Assembly: GCA_947359465.1 (NCBI GenBank)
Contig: OX375875.1
Coordinates: 61,222,697 to 61,286,696, forward strand
Reading direction: 5' to 3'
Origin: Metellina segmentata
Lineage: Eukaryota; Arthropoda; Arachnida; Araneae; Tetragnathidae
Length of the DNA: 64,000 nt
The notes beneath the pieces were generated by a model. It was given only the letters and a program-made list of their open reading frames with translations, had not been told where the DNA came from and made no database searches. Every line of letters starts with the position of its first letter. Position 1 is the first letter of the stretch. This document shows, in pieces, positions 31,340 through 43,987 of this stretch. Position numbers and translations under genes: made by a program.

Positions 31340-34300
31340 ATACGCATGTACATGTCTATTGTTACGCCTATGTTTAACTTTCCTTACAGTGCCTATCCAT
31401 CTACTTACTCTGATCATTTTCTTTACACCACTACACGCTTCCAGTGCGAACTGCCACAAGTTTTAGAGATGTTATTTGCATATTGAATACATGAAGCATA
31501 TTGTGCGACGCCCTCTATTGAATACATTTTTAACTAATTTTTTTTTCATCGCCAAATCCTTCTTCTTGATAATCATTTTCACCTAAACAACAATTAAACG
31601 CAATGTAACATCCTCGTTGACAAGGGCTGCGACAGAAATAGTTGACCTTGAAAATACCCCCAGCCTGCTTAGGTGGTCGAACCAACCACTCGCGATCCTA
31701 CTTAAAGAAAACAATACAAGGGAGCTTGATTTGGCGTTTGACTTTTATTCGGCAATCCGACGAATATTTGTAGTTTCACTTTTTTTGCTCTGTGTATTCC
31801 TTTTTCGTGAATGTCTCGTAAATGTCTCCGTGTATGTAAATGTTGAGTAAATGGAATTCTTTAATCACCAAGATTTGGATTTTAAAAAAATAATATTTTC
31901 CTGATATTCACGAATTTTTGAAATGTCTATAGACTGGGGACATTCTATATTCGTGGTCTTGAACATACAAAACCCACCAGTACAACAATGCTGTGAAGTA
32001 TCTGAAGTATAGAAATATGGCGAAGCTTCGGCTAACGAAAGTCACCAAACTGTGTTAGATTAAGCAAGATAGTAAGTAATATATATGATGTGGTAAAAGC
32101 AATGTAAAACTGTTCTTTGCTGTTTGTAGGAGATTTGGATGGCTAAAAAAATCAGGAGTTATGATTTTCAAGAACGCGTACAAGAGATAGCGCTGATTAA
32201 ACCGTTGATACTATATGCAAAACGTGAGCATAGGTTAATATCATGAGACGCAACACGCAAATGGCGAAGTGAACGGAATCAGATTTAACACAAGTAACGT
32301 CGTGTGTCATTTACAACTTCACCAAGTATTCGGAGAACACACTTTTGTCAACTGATATCCATTTCTACAATGTCCACTTTCGATATTCAAGGTACCGGTT
32401 AGTACTCGTAATACGATGTAGTGTTTGGAATTTTATATCTTGAGCTGTCATAATAACGGCAATTTTGTACTGAGAAGCTGAAAGTCTTGTAGATTTCTTT
32501 ATGTAGTAAAACATTCATATTAGGGCTTTATGTTTGCTTAACTCACCTGGTGGTTTATCTTTGAATCTAAAACTGCTTCGTAGAGGACAGTGGACAGCCT
32601 ATGGTGCAAAAATCTGTTCCAAACTGTAATTCTGGGCAAGGGAGACTTTATTTTTACTTGGATTTTCATTCCCATTGACAAAAGGAGCAGTTTCGTCTCG
32701 ATGAGATAACTCGTCATTCACAGAACTGTGTAGGTCAAAATATATTTCATCGAAATTCTTGAAGGGTCAAATACGATTATTCTTCCATCAAAGCTTAATC
32801 TTTCCTTGAGACTTATTTTCGGTTATCCGATAGTAAAACCCTAATTTACTTTCATTTGAAAATATAGCTTGCTTCTAAAATTCTTAGGGCATGCTCCTGA
32901 ATGTCTTTGCAATTGAATGACTTTACCTATCCTCACTCGTAACCTTGTTAATGTACTTATTTCCGTCTAGTACATATCGTGTAGGAAAAAAATTTGACCA
33001 TAGGGTGACAAACTAAACTGTCTTGCTACACAAACACGATACTTATTTATTTTTTTTAGAAATTTCGAATTGCTGGGGTTGAATTTTTACAATGATTCTT
33101 TAAAATTCTGGTACAAACAAATGCTTTATTTTTGCAAATATCTCTTCTATCTCGTACTTAGTTGTGATAGTATAACGAAACGTCATTCAATTTGCTACAC
33201 TTAAAATATTTTTTATACTTATATACCGTAAATTGCACGTTGCGCGTTGCAAGAATATCGACAAAAAGTTGTTCTAAAGATAGTAATTTGTGATTATTTT
33301 TTATCTCTTTATCTCGCAGTTACCACAACTTACAACTAAAATGTGCACAAAATTTAGAAATGCGAAGTTAATTCAGAGCGAAAGAAACACGAGTTTCCGT
33401 TTTATTTCCGTTCTTTGGAAAATATCGCCTGTCCCAATATACATTCTAATTTTTCCAAAACTACCAAATTATGGTTGATTTAAGTAAACTTACTCAGGTG
33501 TTTTAGCATGTAATACTTCTAATTATAATAATAAAGATATGTTTGATATTGCATTCACTAAATTAATAAATAATGTATAAAATAAAGTATATTGCAATCA
33601 AATATCTGAAATTAAATTCATGTGATGCTTGCACAAACACACAAACACAAAATCGAACATACAACAGAATGACGGACAGAAAGACTTTCGCAACCACTTT
33701 CACTCACTAAATGAAGATAAGTACTCACTGTATGCAAATTTCCATGAAAATATATTAAACCGTGTGGACGTGTATAGGGCACATACATACATACAGCCAG
33801 ACAGACACCAAACGAGCAAGATGCAGATTTGGCATCAGAAGGGTCCAAAACGGATAGAAAACTTGAAATGGGTCGAAAATATTCAATGTACAAACAAACA
33901 CTCCATTCTTACTTATATAGATACTATTCGACTGGTCAACGCCAATTAGATTAAACGTAAAACAACGATAAACGACATTTTAAGGTAACTCCGATATGTA
34001 TCATACGAGAGCTTTTGGATAATACGAAGTAAAACTAGACCAGATCCGTCTTCGGTCTGTCGTTTTTGTTTACTCTGAACACTCCTTTTATAATAAAAGA
34101 GGAAAATTCATGCTAATTTTAAAAGTATTTACGCAATAGCTTTGATTACTTTTTCTTTTTGAATCTAATATTATCGATGCATTTGAGGAGCGGTAAGCAA
34201 TCAGCCCCGAGAACGAACCTCGAAAGTTGATGAACATTTGTTCGACATGAAAAATTGCGGTTATACATTTCACCTTAAAAACGTCTTATCTGCCTGCTGT

Positions 34301-35750
34301 TAACATTTCGCACAAGATGCCCTACTATACAGAAATTATATTTTGTTAAAAAATAAATCCCCAATTTGGAGAAGACTTTTCTACTATTGAAAGAAATTTT
34401 GATTCGTTGTGATTTTCCTTGGAGCAACTTCTTCAGAACTTAACTCAGGCTAATTTGAAGTGAATGTTTAGAAACTCGTGACAAACATGTGGTTGTCCTC
34501 TTATTATAACACTTCGTTTCGATTTATTATTTTTATAAAAGTGTTCCTTTAATGAGTTACGATCTCTCTCAAACTGTTTTGGTGAGTATGGCTTGCTTGC
34601 TAAGTGCCAATGTGTGATGTACCTACAACGATAAAATTAAAATAATTTACTTTTTGGTCCTTCTAATGTACTCGCGCTTTAACATGAGAAAGCTGTCACT
34701 TTTACCAAATAATAGTTTCGAATCGCTATTTTCGTCCACACGCACTGTTATTTATCGTTGCGGGTGAAGCTTTAATAGCAGCTATGCAGGCAACTTTCTA
34801 TTTTTGTGCATACTTTATAGTCAATTATGCTTGTTAAGCTATATCAGTAACTATTAAGGGAATAAGGCAATGATAAAAGAAGAGATTTAAAAGAGAGAGG
34901 GGGAGAGATTCCTGCTTTGGTTACTAATAATGTAATCGATTCAGATGTAAAAAGGGGATATTATAAGATTGTAATAAACATTACAAATCGTTATTTATGG
35001 TTTAGTAAGAGAGAAGATCCTTGGGAGATTAGTTGAAACACAGGTTGACACACACACTAAGCCGGTAAAAATACTTTTTTCGTTGCAATTTCACCATTCC
35101 TAGTCAACTACGGAATATTAGAAGGAAAAGAAGCTTCAATTAGTTAAAACAGTTTCTTTGATGCAGCAAAAATCTGACTAACCCTTAAAAAAAACGAAAG
35201 CATTGTTTTCAATAGATTTTGCAATATTAAAAGATAAGAATAATAATTTCAACTTGGGAAACCTGTTCTACTCTGCCACCTAGAAGAGAAAAATGTTAAA
35301 TATATTCTAAAATAAGAGTAGGAAAATAGGATCAAATCCTTATACCGTTCAATATAATGAGGGTTACTGTGAAATTCGACTTAAGCTACGGAACTGTAAT
35401 TAAACTATCTTCATATCCAAAATTACCTTTTATCAGGAAAATGTATACATAAATTTTTAATATACTTTCAAGATCTTTCCAATCATCAAAATAAAAATTT
35501 TGAAAACTTACTTTTCAGGAATAATGCAAATATATTTTTTACTGTAAATATGTTTTGATGATTCTCAAATTACAACATTGACTCTCACCAATTGTCACTT
35601 TCTTGCATAAAGAATCTTACTTTACTCCAACTGCTATCGAATTCGACAACTCCTAAAACTTGAATGCGCGTTCCATCTGTGTTTAACTCGCTAATGAAAA
35701 TCGAAACAACAGGAAACTAATATTGGACAAGAAAGGTGAAAAACGGATGT
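31340..35750. other. unassigned AT-rich DNA
   Basis: About 4.4 kb in which I cannot support any gene, element end or RNA. Short open frames on both strands look random. Confidence 0.5.
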
Positions 35751-35754
35751 CACG

Positions 35755-36072
35755 CGGTAGGTAGTTGAATTTACGTCGCACTTGAGCAATGCAACGGACT
35801 ATTGATGGCAGTCCGGGATCAATCTTGAAAGAAAATTCGAGAACAACATCTTATCATTTTGATTCACTGTCTAATGACGAGGTCAACACCAGAGCTGGTA
35901 CCCCACTCTCCAAACCTCCACACCATGCCAACGTGAAGACATTTGAGTCCATGGTAGATTTAACGTTCACCATCCCACACGTCCAAGACGGTCTTTGGTT
36001 GAATCGAGTTTCGAACTGGCAAATGTCCGGTTGCTGATCTACGCCTTTACCAACTGAGCTATCACGTCCCCA
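35755..36072 (-). mobile_element. SINE family A, full length
   Basis: Minus strand begins with a tRNA-like head GGGGACGTGATAGCTCAGTT, then GGTAAAGGCGTAGATC, and B-box CAGTTCGAAACTC. The body and 3' end of the family follow. The head is closer to a true tRNA start than in other copies. Confidence 0.82.
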
Positions 36073-36149
36073 CTGATAATAATAGAACATTCAATAACAA
36101 AATGGTCAATTATTTGAGAGAAGTGTTCAATTTCGTTAACATTGACATC

Positions 36150-36520
36150 TTAAAGATGCTGAATTTGAAATTATATTACAACCAGTGCACACAAAGAATT
36201 GTCAAAGGACAATATTTTTTTAGTATCTTAATTATTTGGTTATTTACTGACCTTAAACATTCAGTTCAATTTTGTTTCTAGTTATAAAATTATAGAATAA
36301 TTTAGTATTTTGAAGAACATCTCGTGAATGGACTTCTGAAAATTTGTTGAATTTGAAATCCTTTTGCATACAAAGGGAATTGTTAGTCAAAGGACGAAGT
36401 GTTTTAAAATCATTTTACTCTTTGGTCATCGTCAGGCTCAAACATTCAATTCAGTATAGATAACACTAGATATAAAATTAAAGAATAATTTAGTATTTTG
36501 AAGAATACGTCGTGAAATAT
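36150..36520. repeat. tandem duplication, ~185-bp units
   Basis: Two diverged units share words in the same order: TTGAATTTGAAAT, CAAAGGAC, AAACATTCA, and AGAATAATTTAGTATTTTGA (36295, 36484). Confidence 0.7.
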
Positions 36521-37074
36521 TTTGTGTATTCTGAGTATCTTCGTTGATACAGGAATTAATCATGTTCTTTCCTCAGAATTGTAAATTAACCGTTTATACT
36601 TTTTCTATCGTTTTAGATTAGCAGTAGAAGTTCTAAAGATATAAATTGTCAAATTTATAATCAGTGCGAAATAAGTAATCCGCCACCTAGTCACTTTCAC
36701 TGTAATTAACATGCTCTTTCCGAAATAACATGAACTCAATTCTAGCGGTGATAGTAAAGTTATTTAATTTTTCTATTAGACTCCCCTAAAAAGGATTCAA
36801 CAAACAATAGAAGTTAATTTACAACGAAACATTTCAATTCATGGCGATACAAGTTTAATGAATAAAACAGTAAAAACAACGCAGAGAATACCAATATCAT
36901 TTGTTTGTTCAGTACTCTGATAAATGTTTACATACTAAAAACATTTCATCTATTTCTGAAAAGGTTCACTATTACTAAAAGTTCCCTTCTATTGCTGGAA
37001 GTACAGAAACTTTCTTTTATTGAAAATGTCAACCTTTCACAAGGCAGTCTATTAAAACCATCCGACCAACAAAC

Positions 37075-37089
37075 GGTTGCCTAGCAACC
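37075..37089. promoter_or_regulatory. X-box-like RFX motif
   Basis: GGTTGCCTAGCAACC matches the RFX consensus GTNRCC-N(0-3)-RGYAAC with a one-base spacer. RFX factors drive ciliary genes in animals. No gene is identified next to it, and an isolated 13-base match may be chance. Confidence 0.25.
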
Positions 37090-37109
37090 ACTTGGTTATT
37101 TATTCTAGG

Positions 37110-40080
37110 CATTCAATAGCCTTCAAATGTAAAAGAAATTTTGTGTTTTTATTCTAAAGGTAGGTAGAAATTCACAAAATTCTGAAGATGCTTGAAATGA
37201 AATTTAATGAAAGGCACATTTTAACTCCTTAATTTAACATTATCCTAGGATAGTACCGTTTTTTTTTTACTTAATTAAAAGTGCTCATATGTCTTTAATT
37301 TTTTAATTTCGCGCTCCAGACACCGAATTTGTGACAATTTTGCTCAATGCAAGTTTAGAAAAAATTTAATTTACCGCTACATTGTACAAAACTGTAAACA
37401 TATTTTATCGTTCTGAAAGGAAGAGAAAAAAATATAAAATAACCTTGGTAACTTTAACCTTCAGTTAATCGCACTGGTTCTGATGGTGACTATTATTTTC
37501 ATATGATGGCTATCATATGAAAATAATAACTAAAAAATGTGTTGTTTATGCTTTAAACTAATAAATTTTTACAGTTATTTGTTTTTAGTCTATCTTAAAA
37601 TATACTACGTATTTTCATAAATGAATAACTAATAAATAATAAGTGTGTAACTAAGAAAAAATCGTCGAGTACCTCAAAGATTTACCGTCATCTAGTTTTT
37701 TAAAAAGACCCGAGACTAATGGAGGGGAATAAATACCGAATGAAATAATTTTGGAAAAATGTAATTGCATTACATTAAAATTTAGAATTACATTCACTAT
37801 TTACTCTTCATTTTTTTTATATTAATTAGAAGTAATGTATTTATTTCTTTTAGGAATTATTAAAACATGGTTGAAGTTGATACATTTATTTAAACCAATT
37901 TATCAGAAAAATGTTTAATGCACATTATTTAACATTGTAATGTAAAAACCAATTCATTTTTCCTATAAAATGTAACTTTGAATTTAGTTCGTACTTTAAA
38001 ATTTTTTTGTTAAAAATACGAATTTTCTCTCTATGATATTCGGAAGCACATTATTTCACATTACAAAACAAATACATTATTTAAAGTATTTTAAGAGAAG
38101 GTGTGTTATTTTCAGATTCATTTAAAGTTCTTAAAAAAGTGAAAATAATTAAAAGCTTCTGGGTCTATTTTTACATTTATTAACTCTTTAAGAGGACAGT
38201 GAACTTTCAATACACATTTTTGCTCTTGCTATCCAATTGTTATGAAATTTTAGCAGACTGTTTGCTACTAAAAAACCTTTATAAAGTGGTTCATTATTAT
38301 CAAAATGTGCAGAAGTTATAAAATGTGGTTTAAAGTTTTGATAAATGAGAAACACTTGGTAGGCCCCATGTGCCTAATTTTCAATGTATCGTCAAAATTT
38401 TGTTCCTCAGAACAGTTTGTATACATATAAATTAAATTAACTCCATTTCGTAAGTGTCCCTACCACTCTATTGCAAAGCAAAACACATTGTACACTAAAA
38501 CACCTAAAAGTTTGGGGGAAAAACACTGGTTAAGTAACATTTTAAACCAATATTTCAAAACTTAGAAGCATAATTAATTTGTAATTTGCACTTAGATATA
38601 TGCAACAGATTGCAAGAATTATCCCAAAATATTTTGAAGCAAATCAACTAAAACCAGATACACAAATGTTTTGAAAAAAATCAGAAAAATGTCAAAAAAT
38701 CTTTAAAAAAACGTTTTTGTATGCTTACTATACCTGTTATTATATTTTATGTTCTTCTTTTTGTAACTCCGTCAAAAATTATCGTAGTTGAATAATTATT
38801 TTTGCTCTCCACAGTTTCAAATTAATTATTTGTTAACCCTAAAATTGAAAAAACGATTATGATTTTTTTTTTTAGTCCCCTGCCCCCTTAAGTGGTGGTG
38901 AGATGGTTGACTTCTCACCTGTTTGAAATATGATCTGAGTATATAAATATATACTTATAAATATAAATATTATATGCATATTAAGGCTGTGTAAGGTACA
39001 CAAATATTCTCTGATTTTATATTCTGTTGTATAAGAGTGATGAAACATAGGGGTCGCACCATCCCACTTACAAAAACTAAAATAACTTAAAGTTTTGTTT
39101 TCTGCAAAATTTATTCATATAAAATGAACCTATTGCTTTTTTTTAGCATTGTCCATCAAAGAGTTGTTTTAAATAACTATTGATGATTAACGACATCAAT
39201 TCACAAGCAAAAAGCCACAAACTTATAATGTATTGAAATAAATTATTAAAAACCGTTTTAGAGCCTACTACCGTGAAAATACCCTCCCCTTCCTAAGATT
39301 AACAAAAGGTTAGTACTTATAATATTGCTTAAGTCCAGTAAAATAATGCAATTCAATGTAGTCATCAGTGATAAAAGGAAATCGTTATATAGTTTAACTG
39401 AACAAGAAATAACATATTTTATGCATTAATATGAACTATCAAAGCTCGCTTAAAATTTAATTCCTGATAAATAATTTAATTACTAATAATTGTTAATCGG
39501 TTGAAAAAAATCGAAAACGAAACATTCTTCGGAAATTTTATGTAACTCACCAAGAAAGAATATACTCTCGGCATGAAAATGAACATTTCATCCCTTTCAG
39601 TGAGTATTCCGCTATCATCAACACAAGAGTAGATTAAGTCCTTACAAGAAAAGAGATGGAACGGTATTTTTGATTCTTGGTAATGTATTATGCCAAGAAG
39701 TTTTATAAATTATGGATGAAGACCTACCACCTCATATAAATGTATTTTTCAGATAAAAAATAAATTGTTGAAGCTTTAAAGGTAACTTTTTATGTCATAT
39801 CACCAAGCTAGAGCACACTTATGTATAAAAATACCAAATGGGAGAATATAGTATATCTAGCAGCATAATATACATAGACCCTCTAAGTGTCACTAAATTT
39901 CAGATTAGTGAAGCAATGTTTGCCCCCTCTACACGCATGACTAAATAACCACCATCTATTGGCTGAAAGAATCCTAAAAATCCTAGAAATCTGGAAATAT
40001 TCTATAGGTAAAGAAGCTGAAAATGGATTAGAAATCTCTTCTGAGAAGACTGCAAGGATTTATACGTGTGAATCCCTCAG
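37110..40080. other. unassigned, very AT-rich
   Basis: No genes or element ends seen over about 3 kb. Confidence 0.5.
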
Positions 40081-40086
40081 AGTGTG

Positions 40087-40800
40087 TTACCCATTCACAT
40101 AATTATTAGTAGGTCTTAGATCTGTGAAAAAAAAAAATGTGCGTGACGCTAAGGGATTGGCTGCGTGACAGCGGGGAAAATCGAGATATTGCGCATGAGC
40201 TATATCGAAATCGACATCGTCGTCGCTGAGCAACAACATCGACATGGTGACACCAGAATTGTGCTCTGGGATTGGCTGCGTGACATCGGGAAAAACTGCG
40301 ATATCATAATACATCGTCATCGTCGAAACCGATGTGACGATGTCGACCTCACACCGGTTTTTCACGATGTATCGATACGTCGCCAATGTAGTGCGTGGCC
40401 CAATGCCTAGTGCGTGTGTGTATTCTCTATACAAATCTACACCGTTTGACCAATCCATACCAAATTTGGTATACTTATACTTTTGAACACTGAGAAAGAC
40501 ACAGGCTAATTCTTTCCTGTCTTCAGACCAATCTGTAGCCATGAAAATTGGCACACAGTTAGTCCTAAAAATTCCACTCGAAGCCCCAATTTTAAAATCT
40601 AAAGTTTGTTTTTCTGCAATAAATGGATGTGGATAAGGAAACACGTTCTACAGGGTGTGTGTATGAGTTAACACAGGAAAATGTCGCGGTCATATTTTAG
40701 CTGCCACGGAAGGAAACACGTTGTTCGATGTTTGTGTATTTGAGTAAACACAGGGAAATGTAGCAGTCACATTTTAGCTGTCGCTGTCATATTTGAAACC
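40087..40800. repeat. GC-richer repeat block with internal duplications
   Basis: GGGATTGGCTGCGTGACA occurs at 40154 and 40268 followed by similar CATCGTC-rich sequence, giving a ~114-bp tandem duplication. A second pair starts with GGAAACACGTT at 40638 and 40709 (about 71 bp). The minus strand has an open frame of 185 codons (40644-40087) that I do not recognise. It reads across the duplication and is probably part of a repeat of unknown class rather than a host gene. Confidence 0.5.
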
Positions 40801-41719
40801 CGACAACGCCGGATTATTCAGCTATTATAAACATATAATAAGTATATGTATATCAAAAAGTGGCAAACTCATTATACAGTATCGAAACAAAACAAGTTAC
40901 CCATTTAGCAAAACCCAGCAGAGATGATGTTATGAAAAAATTATATTCTATACTCACGATTGCATCGATTTCCAGTTATCACGTCAACAAAAAAAATAAC
41001 ATGCAACAACAACATAAATAATATGATTTGATAAAATAACATCTATGCTAATATAAGAATAAAAGGTGATACATTTCAGAATGGTGCGATAATTTGCATT
41101 CCCAAACTTTTTGAATACCAAATTAATTATAGAGGTCAGTATGGTTTTAAGGTGGTATGTTCGGTCAAACTGGCCTGCAGTTCAGATAAGGCCCTTCCGA
41201 CAGGTTTATACGGCACGCCGTACTGTTGCACAATTCAAGTGATTTTACTGGCTCCCAAAACAGATACGATGCTCCAAATATTGTTATTAGACCCGCAGAC
41301 GCGAGATATAACCCTTTCAAAAAAATTACCGTCCCGCAGTTCAAATACGACCTTCCGAAAAGGTTTATCTGGTGCGTAGACTAGACACCGGTTATAAAAA
41401 ATATATTTCAAAAAGTGGCAAATTGGAGCCGAGCGTTATTTTACAAATATATGCATTGATATGTGCGAAAGCAAATTTATACATCTAATTCTGTTTATAT
41501 ACATAAATTTGTGTGTTTGAAATAGTTATAACTAAATTTTATAAAGACACTTACATTAATTACAGTACAAAAATCTATGCTTGTTCTCGGGTTCCGTCAT
41601 TCTTTGGATGTGACGATAGCGCCCTCAACAAGTAACAAACGCACTTAATTTCTATTTGATGTTTCTTACAAGTGCGAAAGCAATTTCTGATAATCAGAAT
41701 CTCTTTACGAACGACATTA

Positions 41720-42548
41720 GGCCCGGTGTATACATCCGGTTTTTCAACGTGCGGCTCCATTGCGCAACCGAAGCCCAACTATGCACACATAACCCTGAAA
41801 TGACGTACGAACTCATTTCACGCCATTTGCGATAAATACTCTATCGAAGAAAACGTGTTTATTTCGCTTACTTGGTGTAAAAAAAAAGGATATTTTGAAA
41901 CAAAATAGACGTTACTGAATATAACCATATATTAATTATTATTTATATTCCATTTGTTTATGAAAACAAGGTACGTCAGAACGAAGACCCATGTGCGGCG
42001 ACCGTGCGGAACTGCGGTACAAATTGCATGCAAGTTGGACGTGCGTCGCCCCAGCGGCGCTGGAGGCATGTGCGCACAGCTCCATTGGATCTAATGTATC
42101 TCAGACCGCACTTGCGTTGCGGCAGCGGCGCCGCAAGTTGAAAAACCGGATGTGTGCACAGGGCCCGAGATATACTAGGTTCAATGGAGTACTGCACACA
42201 TGCATCCGGCGCCGCTGCGGTGACGCACGTCCAACTTGCGTGCAATTTGCACCGCAGTTCCCCCACGGCGCCGCAGCTCGCCGCACATGTGTTTCCAGAC
42301 TGAAGTACCTTGTTTTCTGGAATATAAATGATAATTAATAAATGGTTGTATCCAGTAATGTCTATTTTGTTTCAAAATGTACTTTTTTTGCACCAAGTAA
42401 GCGAAATAAACACGTTTTCTTCGATAGAATATTTATCGCAAATGGCGCAAAAAGAGTACTTGCCTCATTTCACGGTAATGTGTGCATAGTTGGGTTTCGG
42501 TACCGCAGCGGCGCCGCACCTTGAAAAACGGGATGTATGCACCGGGCC
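41720..42548. mobile_element. foldback PIF/Harbinger-like MITE
   Basis: The whole 829 bp is nearly one palindrome. Arms of about 250 bp (41720-41972 and 42306-42548) start GGCCCGGTGTATACATCC and are flanked by TTA on both sides (41717-41719 and 42549-42551). Three-base TWA duplications with GGCCC-type ends fit PIF/Harbinger. The GC-rich centre is itself inverted and contains a further copy of the terminus (AACCGGATGTGTGCACAGGG near 42141), so the unit looks nested or dimeric. No transposase is present. Confidence 0.8.
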
Positions 42549-43018
42549 TTAAACTTTAATATTCTGGAAACTAAAACGTAACTTAGACCAATTGGCACTG
42601 AATTTTTGATGCTGAACGTTTATCATAAATTGTGTTCATTTTTGTAAAAACAATTTATAATAAATATAAACAGAAGATACTTTTCAAGAAATTCTGTTTG
42701 GAGTATTAAAATTGTGTTCGTACCCATCTCCTCAAACCAGCGTTTTGGATTAATACCTAGAATAATGTGAACCCTCGAAAAAATCACCACGTCTCAACTG
42801 ACCCCTTAAATAGTTGGTTAGTACGAAATTCGCCTTTACATGGAGAGTAGGCCGTTTGGTATGTATAAATTATTACTAAACGAGGACGCACCAAAAAACA
42901 ATCATATCACCAGAGACAGGACTCTAAAAGAAAGCCATTTCTAAAAATGTAGCTCCCTTTAATTTAAAAAAAGTTTCGTTTCTGAAATTGTTTCTGCCGT
43001 GGCTATTTCATTTGAAAC

Positions 43019-43280
43019 TGTTGGCCTAGTTGAGGTGTATTTGCAGAGTACGTAAAGAAAGGATACGTATTTAAAATATATCATTTATTAAAACCTTTAG
43101 CTACTCGCTAAAGAGAACATAATATAATTTATACACGGTGAGCATTAGCTTAACAACATAGCTCACTCACACCCTAAGCTCTCAAGAGACTAAATAAGAA
43201 TATGATCTTATATAGGGTTTGCTATTTGCATACTGTGACGTCACACGCTTCGACAATCCTCTTATTCCCGAAGTCCAACA
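43019..43280 (-). repeat. copia 3' LTR
   Basis: On the minus strand the 262-bp LTR starts TGTTGGACTTCGGG right after a purine-rich tract (GTGGGGCCGAA) and ends AGGCCAACA, so TGTTGG...CCAACA are the inverted terminal bases. A TATATAAG promoter word and an AATAAA polyadenylation word are inside. A 21-bp match to its start survives at 48507-48527. Confidence 0.8.
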
Positions 43281-43439
43281 TTCGGCCCCACGGGAATGCA
43301 AAGATTTTCTCAACAAAATATCGCAATCGTGCTTTCAATTGAGATTTAGTTAATAAATCTGCTAAATTTTCTTTACTTCCAAATAATACAATGTCATCTA
43401 CATAAACCAACAATATTACATTTTCATATCTATATACAC
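43222..43439 (-). pseudogene. copia reverse transcriptase / RNase H ends, fused by deletion
   Basis: YRYENVILLVYVDDIVLFGS, with the catalytic YVDD, continues the reverse transcriptase from 43988 across the MITE. It is then joined directly to NLADLLTK, a motif from the very end of RNase H. The intervening ~300 residues usual in copia are missing, so an internal deletion has removed the rest of the reverse transcriptase and RNase H. Confidence 0.85.
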
Positions 43440-43987
43440 CAGGGCTCGTAATACCCGGGTGCATAGGTGAACTGTGCACATGAAAATACAACTGTGCACC
43501 TAATTTTTTCCCGCTATGTGCACGCATTGCACCTAACGTTAAAAAAAGGGAAGGGACGTGTTTTATGTTATTTTGATGTTTGAACAAAATATTAGTATCG
43601 ACTTCTGTCGCTCTAAAGGAACGTAATTAAAATTCCTAAATACACACTATGCGAAAAAAAATCGCTGGGCCATAACGGGTTTACACAGGAGGTAGGTTTA
43701 CTTACACCACTGCCATCAGAACTTTCCGATGATCGAAAAAATTTCCAGATGGCTCTGTTGAAGCCTGTCGCGACAGCCGTTCGCCGGAGAAAGGAGAATT
43801 TAGACGTTTAAATATTTTTATTTACTATCTACTATACTAACCTATCTAAAATACCCAACTAATAAAGTAGTTTACGTTACTTTAATGCTCTTATATTACG
43901 TTTTTTTATGTGCTCCTAAAATATAAGCTATGCACCTAATTTAAAAACTTAGGTGCACCTGTATTAAAAATTCTATTTCGAGACCTG
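43440..43987. mobile_element. hAT-type MITE inside reverse transcriptase
   Basis: Ends CAGGGCTCGTAATA and TATTTCGAGACCTG are inverted, and 8-bp flanks ATATACAC (43432-43439) and TTATACAC (43988-43995) match at 7 of 8. Removing the element restores the reverse transcriptase reading order up to YVDD, confirming the insertion. No transposase; GTGCACCTAA words lie near both ends. Confidence 0.87.

Noticed and set aside
31990..32960. Possible further transposase relic
   Set aside because: A few residues looked Tc1-like on the minus strand, but no ordered set of catalytic blocks could be found.
35990..36072. Possible functional tRNA gene
   Set aside because: The A- and B-box-like words belong to a SINE head; no complete cloverleaf with acceptor stem can be formed by eye.
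41976..42338. GC-rich open frames of 60-115 codons on both strands
   Set aside because: They lie in the palindromic centre of a foldback MITE, so the two strands mirror each other.
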